Part shown: one piece after another, positions 24,408-31,974 of the stretch
Layout of the letters: each line of letters opens with the position of its first letter
How positions within the stretch are numbered: the first letter of the stretch is position 1
Assembly: GCF_001570605.1 (NCBI RefSeq)
Contig: NZ_BBXG01000004.1
Coordinates: 372,001 to 436,000, forward strand
From: Herbidospora cretacea
GTDB lineage: Bacteria; Actinomycetota; Actinomycetes; Streptosporangiales; Streptosporangiaceae
DNA length: 64,000 bases
Direction: 5' to 3'
Notes under the pieces: model-generated
Databases searched by the model: none
Seen by the model: only the letters and a program-made list of their open reading frames with translations
Told to the model about the DNA's origin: nothing
Position numbers and translations under genes: made by a program

Positions 24408-25412
24408 TCAACGCGACCCCCGCAGTGTAACCCGGCAGGCCAGCAGGGCGATCGCGAACACCGGCAGCCAGGCCAGCCGGGCGGCCACCCAGCCGAGGTC
24501 GCCGGGCACGGTGTGCAGCCCGGCCAGCGGCGCGGCGGGCAGGGTGAGCGCGGTCACCGCGACGAGCGCGGTCTGGTGCCACACGAACACGGTCATCGCC
24601 GACAGGTTCACCGCCGCCACCCCGGCCCAGAGCGCCGGCCGCCGCATCGCCGCGCGCAGCGGCCCGAGCAGCAGCAGCGCCGCTCCGGCCTGGGCGAGCC
24701 CGAACGTCACCGCCGCCAGCGTGGGCGGCGACTGGTTGGACAGGGCCGCGCCCGGCACGCCCACCATGGCGGCCGGATAACCCCCGACCGTGATCAGCAC
24801 ACCGGTCGCCACGCCCCCGCCGACCAGCAGCGCCCACCCGTCCAACCGCCGCCACGACAGCCCGACGCAGTAGGGCACCAGCCAGGCCGCGCCCACGTTG
24901 ACCCAGCCGACCCAGCCGGGCGCGCCGAGGACGAACCGCGCCAGGTCCACCACCGCCACCACGGCCAGCGGCCAGCCCGGATGCAGCCGCGCCACCAGCG
25001 GCGTCACCACCATCAGCGCCCCGTACACCGGCAGGAACCACAAGGGCGACCACACCAGCTTGGCCAGCGCCATGACGGTCGCCGGTTCGGTGCCGAGCGC
25101 CAGCATGACCGCCACCGTCACCCCCCAGACGGCGGCGAGCACGGGCAGCGGGCGCACCAGCCGGACCAGCCGGAGCCGCAGAGGGGTCGTGCTCCGGGCC
25201 GCGACCATCCCGCCGACCAGGAAGAACAGCGCCATCGTCTGGAGCAGCCAGGAGACCGGGGCCAGTCCGGGCAGGTGCTTGAGCGGGCTCGTCACCCTGA
25301 TCGTGCCGCTGTCGGCGACGAGCGCCGTCACCAGCCAGTGGCCGCACACGACGCCGGTGATCGCGACGGCGCGCAGCGCGTCGACACCCCGATCACGCAC
25401 GGGGTCACGCAT
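24408..25412 (-). CDS. Acyltransferase-3 family membrane protein
   Basis: 334 residues with about ten membrane helices. It opens RGVDALRAVAITGVVCGHW, the Acyl_transf_3 (OafA/YrhL) start with its conserved RxxA...H pattern. Such proteins O-acylate cell-surface glycans, lipids or antibiotics at the membrane. The start overlaps the end of the upstream hydrolase gene by 8 nt, so the two are likely co-expressed. Acceptor unknown. The 78 bp that separate it from TrmH hold nothing I recognise. Confidence 0.85.
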   Translation of the reverse strand: MRDPVRDRGVDALRAVAITGVVCGHWLVTALVADSGTIRVTSPLKHLPGLAPVSWLLQTMALFFLVGGMVAARSTTPLRLRLVRLVRPLPVLAAVWGVTVAVMLALGTEPATVMALAKLVWSPLWFLPVYGALMVVTPLVARLHPGWPLAVVAVVDLARFVLGAPGWVGWVNVGAAWLVPYCVGLSWRRLDGWALLVGGGVATGVLITVGGYPAAMVGVPGAALSNQSPPTLAAVTFGLAQAGAALLLLGPLRAAMRRPALWAGVAAVNLSAMTVFVWHQTALVAVTALTLPAAPLAGLHTVPGDLGWVAARLAWLPVFAIALLACRVTLRGSR

Positions 25413-26232
25413 GGGCCACGATCCCCGCGATGGCCTTCAGCGACCGTCCCAGCAGGTAGTCGCCGTGCCCGGCGTCCCCGGCGTCGAACGGGCGCGCGCC
25501 GAAGCCCGGGGCCAGCGGGTCGGGCCCGAAGATCGCCGGTACGTCGCCGATCCAGTCACGGCGGCCACGCCCGGCCCAGACCGTCGCCGGGGAACGCAGC
25601 GCGGCGGCGGAGGCGGCGGGGACGCCCGCGGTGCCGTACAGGACCAGGTTGTCGACCGGCAGCCCCGGCGCGGCCCGCGCGCAGACGACCGCGCCGTAGG
25701 AGTGGCACAGCAGGGAGATCCTCGCCCGCGGGAACGCGGCGGCGAGCCCGCCGACGAAGGCGCGCAGGCGCGGGGCGGCCGCGTCGGCGCGGGCCGTGGT
25801 CACCGACCCGAGGCTGACCAGGCGCGGAGCCGGATAGCCGAGCCAGGCGACCACCGCCGACCCGGCGCCCAGTTCGGCCCGGAGCCGGAGCGCGCCGCCC
25901 CGCAGCCGCCCGTAGGCGTCGAGCGTGGTCCCCGCCCCGGGGACGATCACCGCGACGGTCCGCGCCGGGAGCCGGCCGAAGAGCTCGACCGCCTGCCCGC
26001 CGTCGTGGCCGTCGAAAGCCAGGAACACGCGTTCCGGCACGGCCATCGCGCGCAGCGACGCCGCCCTGATCAGGTTCCCCCGCTCGGCCGCGAGCCGGGC
26101 CGCCCGGCCGATGTCCGCCCTGGTCCGGTCGTGGTGCGCCGCGTCGAACCCCGGCGGGGTCGGCGGCGGCGCGGGGATCCCCTGGCCACTGACCGGCACG
26201 GCGACGAGCAGGGCCCACAGCAGACGCTTCAT
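25405..26232 (-). CDS. Exported DUF1023-type alpha/beta hydrolase
   Basis: 275 residues with an N-terminal signal peptide (KRLLWALLVAVPVSG). The hydrolase core has VPGAGTTLDAYGRL, typical of DUF1023, and the nucleophile elbow CHSYGAVV (the usual GHSYG with Cys for Gly). GDAGHGDYL near the C-terminus holds the probable catalytic histidine. The ATG at 26232 is chosen because it gives a clean signal peptide; upstream in-frame ATGs would bury it. Substrate unknown. Confidence 0.75.
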   Translation of the reverse strand: MKRLLWALLVAVPVSGQGIPAPPPTPPGFDAAHHDRTRADIGRAARLAAERGNLIRAASLRAMAVPERVFLAFDGHDGGQAVELFGRLPARTVAVIVPGAGTTLDAYGRLRGGALRLRAELGAGSAVVAWLGYPAPRLVSLGSVTTARADAAAPRLRAFVGGLAAAFPRARISLLCHSYGAVVCARAAPGLPVDNLVLYGTAGVPAASAAALRSPATVWAGRGRRDWIGDVPAIFGPDPLAPGFGARPFDAGDAGHGDYLLGRSLKAIAGIVAHA

Positions 26233-26321
26233 GAAGGTGGACGATGCCGAAAGCCCCCGGCGGGACACATCGGACGCCGGGTGTACGACCACGGTCCGAT
26301 TCCCGGACCGCGACGCGAACC

Positions 26322-26327
26322 TACGAT
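26322..26327 (+). promoter_or_regulatory. -10 box for the histidine kinase gene
   Basis: TACGAT lies 7 nt before the ATG at 26335, again suggesting a leaderless transcript; no ribosome site is present. Confidence 0.45.
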
Positions 26328-26334
26328 CAGGGCC

Positions 26335-27402
26335 ATGCGCCAGCTGAAATCAGCCCTGTGGACGACCGTGCCCTGGGCCGTCGGGCTGCTCGTCATGGTC
26401 CTGTCCCGGGGCGGCTCCGTGAGAGCCCCGGACCTCGTCGTGATGGCGGTCACGACCGTGCTGGTCGTGGCGGGCGGGCTGCTGCTCGACCGGTGGCCGC
26501 TGCCGGGGCTCGGGCTCCTCCTGGTCACGATCCCGCTGGGGATCCGGATCTCCATCGGGGTCCTGCCGTTCACGCAGTTCGCCGTGGTCGCCTTCGGGCT
26601 CTACCGGATCGCCGCCGTCGCCACCCGGCGCGTCGCCCTGATCGCCCTGGCGGCGGCGGTGGCCGTGCAGGTCGTCTGCCTGCTGTACACGCCGCTGGTC
26701 TCCTACTACGTGCTGGCGCTGCTCTCGCTGATCGGCTGGCTGCTCGGCCGGGCCGTCGGGCAGGCGCGCGAGCACACCGCCGACCGTGCCGCCTGGACCA
26801 CCGCCCAGGCCGTCACCGACGAACGCCTGCGCATCTCCCGCGAACTCCACGACACCGTCGCCCACTCCATCGGCGTGATCGCCTTCCAGGCGGGGGCGGC
26901 CCGGCGCGTGATCGGGACCCGGCCCGCCGAGGCCGAGCGGGCGCTCGGCGAGATCGAGGCGGCCGGGCGCGACGTGCTGGCCGGCCTGCGCCGCATGCTC
27001 GTCGCGCTGCGCGACGGCGATCCGGCCCCCGCCGCCGGGCTGGCCGACCTGCGGCGGCTCGGCGCGACCGGGGTGGACGTGGAGGTCAGGGAGCTCGGCG
27101 GGCGGCGGCCGCTGCCGCCCGAGGTCGACACGGCCGCCTACCGGATCATCCAGGAGGCCGTCACCAACGTGGCCCGGCACGCCGCGACCGGCTCGTGCGT
27201 GGTGACGCTCGACTACCGGGACGCCGAACTGGCCGTCGAGATCGCCGACACCGGGCGGGGCGTCCGGGGGGAGCTCGTGCCGGGGTTCGGGCTGGCCGGG
27301 ATGCGCGAGCGGGCGGCCCTGCTCGGCGGCGACCTCACCGCGGGCCCCGCGCCGGACGGCGGTTTCCGGGTCGCGGCGCGGCTGCCGGTGGTGGCGCGGT
27401 GA
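26335..27402 (+). CDS. Sensor histidine kinase, NarL-partner (HisKA_3) type
   Basis: 355 residues. Four or five membrane helices (about 10-140) without a large outer domain, then a HisKA_3 dimerisation domain with ERLRISRELHDTVAHSIG (phospho-accepting H172) and a compact HATPase domain (QEAVTNVARHA, DTGRGV, GFGLAGMRERA). This is the intramembrane-sensing type common in actinomycetes. The following response regulator overlaps by GTGA, so they are a cognate pair. Signal unknown; the divergent neighbour DUF1023 hydrolase and acyltransferase suggest an envelope role, as inference. Confidence 0.9.
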   Translation: MRQLKSALWTTVPWAVGLLVMVLSRGGSVRAPDLVVMAVTTVLVVAGGLLLDRWPLPGLGLLLVTIPLGIRISIGVLPFTQFAVVAFGLYRIAAVATRRVALIALAAAVAVQVVCLLYTPLVSYYVLALLSLIGWLLGRAVGQAREHTADRAAWTTAQAVTDERLRISRELHDTVAHSIGVIAFQAGAARRVIGTRPAEAERALGEIEAAGRDVLAGLRRMLVALRDGDPAPAAGLADLRRLGATGVDVEVRELGGRRPLPPEVDTAAYRIIQEAVTNVARHAATGSCVVTLDYRDAELAVEIADTGRGVRGELVPGFGLAGMRERAALLGGDLTAGPAPDGGFRVAARLPVVAR

Positions 27403-28034
27403 CCGTGCGGGTGCTGCTGGCCGACGACCAGCCGCTGATCAGGACCGCGCTCCGCCTGGTGATCGCCGACGCGCCCGGCCTGGAGGTCGCCGGTGAGGCC
27501 GGCACGGGCCCCGAGGCGGTCCGCCTGGCCGCCGAGCTCGCGCCCGACGTGGTCGTGATGGACATCCGGATGCCCGGCATGGACGGCATCGAGGCGACCC
27601 GCCGCATCACCCGCGCGCCGGAGGCGGCCCAGGTGGTGGTGCTGACCACGTTCGACGACGACGAGAACGTCTACGGCGCGCTGCGCGCGGGCGCGTCCGG
27701 GTTCCTGGTGAAGGACATGGCCCTGGACGACATCCTGGCCGCCGTCCGGGTGGTCGCCGCCGGGGACGCGCTGATCGCGCCGGGGGTGACCCGCAGGCTG
27801 ATCGCCGCCTTCGCGGGCCGTCCGGTGCCCCAGGCGCTGACCGGGATCACCGGACGCGAGCGCGAGGTCCTCACGCTCATCGGGCGCGGCCGGTCGAACG
27901 GGGAGATCGCGGCGGAGCTGTTCATCAGCGCGGCGACGGTCAAGGCGTACGTGACGCGGCTGCTGGCCAAGCTGGACGCCCGCGACCGGGTGCACCTGGT
28001 CATCATCGCCTACGAGACCGGGCTGGTGCCGTGA
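27399..28034 (+). CDS. NarL/FixJ-family response regulator
   Basis: 211 residues: receiver domain (1-120) with acidic pair D9/D10, phospho-acceptor D55 in VVVMDIRMPG and K in GFLVKDM; LuxR-type helix-turn-helix (about 148-205) with LTGITGREREVLTLIGRGRS-type helix and ATVKAYVTRLLAKL. Start GTG overlaps the kinase stop. Converges on the peptidase gene with 4 bp between stops. Confidence 0.9.
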   Translation: MTVRVLLADDQPLIRTALRLVIADAPGLEVAGEAGTGPEAVRLAAELAPDVVVMDIRMPGMDGIEATRRITRAPEAAQVVVLTTFDDDENVYGALRAGASGFLVKDMALDDILAAVRVVAAGDALIAPGVTRRLIAAFAGRPVPQALTGITGREREVLTLIGRGRSNGEIAAELFISAATVKAYVTRLLAKLDARDRVHLVIIAYETGLVP

Positions 28035-28038
28035 CCGG

Positions 28039-29460
28039 TCACCCGGCCGGGCAGGTGGTGCCGGCCGGGGGGAGCGTCAGGTCGGTGAGGTAGGCGGTGG
28101 TGTGCCGGATCGGGCACTGCTTGCCCGACAGGTACAGGACGTGGCCGGGGCCGTCGTACCTGACGGTCACCGATCCCGGGACCATCCGGGTGAAGCTCTC
28201 GGTCCACGCGTAGTCGCCCCACGCGCTGCCGGCTCCCAGGAACGGCGGCAGCCCGCGCGTCGGCAGGGGGCGCGGCGGGTTGACGACGGGCTCCGGCCAG
28301 CCGACGCAGCCGAGCCCGTCGAAGGCGACGGAGCCGAAGTTCGGCGAGATGTCCTCCGCCTGGCGGCGGAACGTCCGCATCTCGGCGTAGGAGCGGTAGC
28401 CTCGGCCGTCGCCGCAGGTCATCGCCAGGACTCCGGGGGTGGCCCAGACCCGCGCGTTGCCGAGGGCGAAATCGGCGAAGCCGGAGCCGTCGCCGTTCCG
28501 CGCCCTGTCGACCGCGTCGGCCCAGGCCCGCCAGTGCGCCTCACCCGGTCCGGGGTCGCCGAGGAAGGCGAAGGTCCGCAGATGCCACCCGGTCAGCTCG
28601 CCCCCGACGGGCGCGCGGTCGGCGTCGCGGACGAGCCCGCGCCAGACCTCCCCGGCGTCCTCGCCGTGCAGGGCGCAGGCCGTGGTCTCCCCGCACCAGG
28701 CGGCGAACCGGGTGAAGGCCTGTTCGGTCAGCGGCAGGGTCCGCAGCGTCTGGTCGCGCCAGCCGTCGACCTGGTTGATCGCCCCGTCGAGGTACATGGC
28801 CCGGACGCGCCGGGGGAACAGCCGGGTGTACGCGGCGGCGGCCACCCCTCCGTAGGAGTTGGCCATGAAGCTCAGCCGCTCCTCGCCGAGGGCCCGGCGG
28901 ATCGCGTCCATGTCCCTGGCCACCGACAGCGAGTCCAGGTGGGCGAACAGGCCGGTCGTGTCCGCCTGCCGGCACTGCTCGAAGGCCCTGGTCATCGTGG
29001 CGGCCAGCGCCAGGTAGGCGGTCCGGTCGCGGGGCTCGGACAGGGAGGTCCCCGGCTCCAGGCACGCGGGCGGGAGCCGGTCGAGCCAGACGCGGGTGCG
29101 GGGCGTGTAGGCGACGAGGTCGAACCTGCGCCGCAGGTCGGTGAGGTGGGCCGCGGCGATTTTCAGGTCCTCGATCCCGTCGTTGCCGGGGCCGCCGGGG
29201 ACGCCGAGCACGCCGCCGATCCGGCGCGCGGGTTCGGTGGCGGGTAATCGGGCCAGGTCGAGCGTGACCGTGCGCCCGCCGGGTTCGGCCCAGTTCACCG
29301 GCACGTCGATCGTGGCGCACTGCATGTTTCCGGGGCCCGCGCACTCCGTCCAGGCCGGTCGGGTGGCCGGCGCGGCAGGCGTGGCGGAGGCGGCCGGGGC
29401 CGTCGCGGCCAGCGCCGCCAGCGCCACCCTGGTGATCAGTACTCGCTGCTTGGTCGTCAT
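28039..29460 (-). CDS. Secreted alpha/beta-hydrolase, tripeptidyl-aminopeptidase-like
   Basis: 473 residues: signal peptide (about 1-26), then a TAP-type peptidase with CATIDVPVNWAEP (the usual opening), GGPGNDGI oxyanion region, nucleophile elbow ANSYGG, four cysteines pairing in the helical cap, and GPGHVLY with the catalytic histidine. The elbow lacks the usual first glycine (Gly-x-Ser in relatives, here Ala-Asn-Ser) and the region of the catalytic aspartate reads GSAWGDYAWTE instead of the usual SxxDxxTP, so activity may be altered. A TTA codon lies at 29245-29247. Such enzymes trim N-terminal peptides outside the cell. Confidence 0.8.
   Translation of the reverse strand: MTTKQRVLITRVALAALAATAPAASATPAAPATRPAWTECAGPGNMQCATIDVPVNWAEPGGRTVTLDLARLPATEPARRIGGVLGVPGGPGNDGIEDLKIAAAHLTDLRRRFDLVAYTPRTRVWLDRLPPACLEPGTSLSEPRDRTAYLALAATMTRAFEQCRQADTTGLFAHLDSLSVARDMDAIRRALGEERLSFMANSYGGVAAAAYTRLFPRRVRAMYLDGAINQVDGWRDQTLRTLPLTEQAFTRFAAWCGETTACALHGEDAGEVWRGLVRDADRAPVGGELTGWHLRTFAFLGDPGPGEAHWRAWADAVDRARNGDGSGFADFALGNARVWATPGVLAMTCGDGRGYRSYAEMRTFRRQAEDISPNFGSVAFDGLGCVGWPEPVVNPPRPLPTRGLPPFLGAGSAWGDYAWTESFTRMVPGSVTVRYDGPGHVLYLSGKQCPIRHTTAYLTDLTLPPAGTTCPAG
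28042..28069. terminator. Possible bidirectional stem-loop between convergent genes
   Basis: Arms CCCGGCCGG (28042-28050) and CCGGCCGGG (28061-28069) with a 10-nt loop lie in the last codons of the reverse gene, next to a perfect GTGACCGGTCAC palindrome (28031-28042) that contains both stop codons. There is no T-run. Confidence 0.35.
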
Positions 29461-29491
29461 GGTGCCACCCTCGCAACGGCGGCCGGTCCGC

Positions 29492-29519
29492 CACCACCAG
29501 GAGGCCCCCCGGGGTGGTG
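29492..29519 (-). terminator. Possible stem-loop after the MFS gene
   Basis: CACCACC (29492-29498) pairs with GGTGGTG (29513-29519) in the gap between the MFS stop and the peptidase start. GC-rich stem without a T-run; weak evidence. The rest of this 150-bp gap holds no recognisable signal. Confidence 0.3.
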
Positions 29520-29612
29520 CGGGTGCCGGCCGGAGTGGACGTCCCCCCGCCCGCCCCCTTCCGGACCAGGCGGGGGCTGCTGAACCGGCTCGGCGCGGCG
29601 CTCACCCTCCGT

Positions 29613-30830
29613 TCAGTCGTCGTGGGCGATCAGCATGAGCTGCCGCCACAGCACGACCAGGAACACCGCCGACCCGGCGAAGGCGAACCAGAAGGGCGCC
29701 GCGACCCCGAAGCGGGTGGCCAGGACGCCGCCGATCAGCGAGCCGACCACCAGGCCGGCGTACACGCAGACGGTGTTGACGCTGCCGACCCGGCCCTGCA
29801 GCTCGGCCGGCACGGCGCGCTGGCGGACGGTCACCGAGGTCGTGCCCCAGATGAACGCGTGCGCCCCGAAGACCAGGAAGATGCCCCCGGCGATCCACGG
29901 CGAGTGGGTCAGCGCCAGGCCCAGATGGGTGAGCGTCTCGACGACGAGCCCGATCCGCATCAGGGCGCCGAGGCTCACCCGGCGGGTGATGGCCCCGTAG
30001 AGGCCGGTGCCGAGCAGGCCGCCGATCCCGCCGATGGTGGTCATCAGCCCGAAGCCCAGCGCGCCGAGGCCGAGCTGCTCCTGCGTGTACAGGACCAGCA
30101 CCGACCAGGCCGCGCCGAACGTGAAGTTGAAGATCAGGATGGTGAGCGCCAGCGTCCGGACGGCGGCGTGCCGCAGGGTCCACCGGAACCCGGCGACCAG
30201 CTCCCGGCCCGCGCCCGCCCGGGGCGCGGCGGCCCGCGGCGGCAGGGTGATGCGGGAGACCAGCACGATCGCCGCCGCCACCAGGAGCAGCTGCCCGGCG
30301 AACGGCCAGGCCAGCCCCAGGCCGAACAGGGCCGCGCCGACCGGCGGCCCGGCGAGCTGGTTGAGCGTGATGAACCCGGTGCCCAGGCGGGCGTTGGCGA
30401 TGACGAGGTCGTCCCGGCCGACCATCATCGGCGTGAGCGTGGCCGTCGCGTTGTCGGCGAACACCTCGGCGACGGCCCGGAGCGCGAGCAGCGCCAGCGC
30501 GGTCACCACGGTCACCGTCCCGGTCGCCATGAGCGCGACGAGCGCCACCAGCACCACGGCCCGCACCGCGTTCGCGACCAGCACGATCCCGCGCCGGTCG
30601 TGGCGGTCCGACAGCACCCCGGCGTACAGGCCGAACAGCAGGGGAGGCGCCCAGCTCACCAGCGCCGACAGCGAGATCATCAGCGGGTCGCCCGTCAGCG
30701 AGGCGATCAGCAGCGGGCCCGCCGCGGCCGCGATGCCGTCGCCGAGATTCGTCAGCCAGCTCGACGCCAGCAACCACCGGAATCCCCGCCCCAACCGGGC
30801 GGGCAGGACTCGCTCCACAACTGTGACCAC
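29613..30830 (-). CDS. MFS exporter, enterobactin/tetracycline-type
   Basis: 405 residues with 12 predicted membrane helices and the cytoplasmic loop GVLSDRHDRRGI after helix 2 (major facilitator motif A). The repeated layout and weakly conserved charged residues fit the MFS_3 drug/siderophore exporter group. GTG start at 30830. It is followed (upstream on the chromosome, same strand) by the GbsR/MarR regulator 61 bp away, which may control it. Substrate unknown. Confidence 0.82.
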   Translation of the reverse strand: MVTVVERVLPARLGRGFRWLLASSWLTNLGDGIAAAAGPLLIASLTGDPLMISLSALVSWAPPLLFGLYAGVLSDRHDRRGIVLVANAVRAVVLVALVALMATGTVTVVTALALLALRAVAEVFADNATATLTPMMVGRDDLVIANARLGTGFITLNQLAGPPVGAALFGLGLAWPFAGQLLLVAAAIVLVSRITLPPRAAAPRAGAGRELVAGFRWTLRHAAVRTLALTILIFNFTFGAAWSVLVLYTQEQLGLGALGFGLMTTIGGIGGLLGTGLYGAITRRVSLGALMRIGLVVETLTHLGLALTHSPWIAGGIFLVFGAHAFIWGTTSVTVRQRAVPAELQGRVGSVNTVCVYAGLVVGSLIGGVLATRFGVAAPFWFAFAGSAVFLVVLWRQLMLIAHDD

Positions 30831-30891
30831 GGGCGCAAGACCCTACGTGCGAGGCCCTCCGGCGGCAACGCGTTTTCCCGTGTACGTGCTG

Positions 30892-31803
30892 CTAGATCCC
30901 CCTGAGCGCGGCCCGCTGGGCGGGGCTGAGGCGATCCGCCCGGAGGGTGAGCGCGTAGGCTCCGGAGCCGAGCCGCTGCACGGCGAGCGGGTCGGCGATG
31001 ACCGGCCGGCGCCCGATCGCGTCGAGCGCGCCCGCCACCCGGTCGCCGGGCCAGTCCAGCGCCGTGGCGAGGTCGCCGGCGGTGAGCGGCCGGGCGGCGT
31101 GGACCAGCCCGGCCAGCACCGTCAGCGCGTCGCGCGCGGCGGCGTCGGTGAGGCCGCTGTCGCCCATCTGCTCGCTGATCCACTCGAAGAAGCGGGCCGT
31201 CCGGTCCAGCCGGGCCGCGGCGGGCGTCCCGGCGCCGAAGATCTCGATCCCCTCGCGCGCCGCCGCCGCGACCTCGGCGTGTGCCCCGGTGTCGGCCTTG
31301 AACGCGTGGAGCCAGACGTCGTCGTCGATGACGTAACGCTCCCGGCGGCCGTTCCCCCGGGTGCGGCGGACCAGGTCCATCGCCTCCAGGTAGCCGACGG
31401 CCTTGGACACCGACGCCGGGCTGATCCGCAGCAGGCGCACCAGTTCGGCGGAGGTCAGGCCCCCCGAGTCGGAGGTGAGCAGGGAGACGAACACGTGGGC
31501 GGGCATCCGGGGGAAGCCGGTCCCGGCCAGCAGCGTCGCGAACCGCGCCACGAAGGCGGGCCCGCGCCCTTCGGCCGGCGGCTCGGCGGCCCGCACCGGC
31601 CCGGGACGGCGGGCGCGCTGCCCGGCCGCCTGCTGGGCGCGGTCGGCCAGGTAGCCGCCGGGCGCGCGGTTGCGCGCCACCTCGCGGCTGATCGTGGACG
31701 TGGGCCGGCCCAGCCGCCGGGCGATCTCGGCGTATCCCAGCCCGTCGTCGAGCCAGACCGCGATCTGCCGCCGATCGTCGTGGGTCAGCCTTCCTCCGGG
31801 CAT
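30892..31803 (-). CDS. GbsR/MarR-type regulator with IS30-like N-terminal HTH
   Basis: 303 residues with two DNA-binding modules. Residues 1-45 (LTHDDRRQIAVWLDDGLGYAEIARRLGR, then STISREV) match the HTH_38 of IS30-family transposases. Residues about 85-180 are a GbsR/MarR winged helix (LTSAELVRLLRISPASVSKAVGYLE and RRTRGNGRRERYVI), followed by a helical tail. It is divergent from the serine hydrolase gene with an AT-rich control region of 171 bp between, and co-directional with the MFS gene, so it may regulate both. Inducer unknown. Confidence 0.8.
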   Translation of the reverse strand: MPGGRLTHDDRRQIAVWLDDGLGYAEIARRLGRPTSTISREVARNRAPGGYLADRAQQAAGQRARRPGPVRAAEPPAEGRGPAFVARFATLLAGTGFPRMPAHVFVSLLTSDSGGLTSAELVRLLRISPASVSKAVGYLEAMDLVRRTRGNGRRERYVIDDDVWLHAFKADTGAHAEVAAAAREGIEIFGAGTPAAARLDRTARFFEWISEQMGDSGLTDAAARDALTVLAGLVHAARPLTAGDLATALDWPGDRVAGALDAIGRRPVIADPLAVQRLGSGAYALTLRADRLSPAQRAALRGI

Positions 31804-31863
31804 CGGCCCGCCTCCCGCCGGTTCGCTTTCACCCACATTACATTGCAACGGCACAAGAGCTGA

Positions 31864-31881
31864 ATTGCATTCAGTGGCAAT
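31864..31881. promoter_or_regulatory. Dyad operator in the gbsR/serine hydrolase control region
   Basis: ATTGC (31864-31868) and GCAAT (31877-31881) with 8 bp between; further half-sites of the TTGCAA type occur at about 31838 and 31888. The island is much more AT-rich than its flanks. Binding by the adjacent GbsR/MarR protein is inferred. Confidence 0.4.
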
Positions 31882-31918
31882 GCTGTCGCAACTATTCAGG
31901 GAAAACGGTCTTTTCGGA

Positions 31919-31947
31919 TTGACGTCCATTGAAACGCAACGTAGCTT
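31919..31947 (+). promoter_or_regulatory. Promoter of the serine hydrolase gene
   Basis: TTGACG (31919-31924) and TAGCTT (31942-31947) with a 17-bp spacer, a good fit to the housekeeping sigma consensus. A very strong ribosome site GGAAAGGAGGT (about 31958-31968) follows and fixes the GTG at 31975 as start. Confidence 0.6.
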
Positions 31948-31974
31948 TTTCGCATCTGGAAAGGAGGTCCTCTT

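Noticed and set aside
24898-26334. Forward extension of the histidine kinase frame by about 1.4 kb
   Set aside because: It runs antisense through the acyltransferase and DUF1023 genes with no domain; the ATG at 26335 has a -10 box at the right distance.
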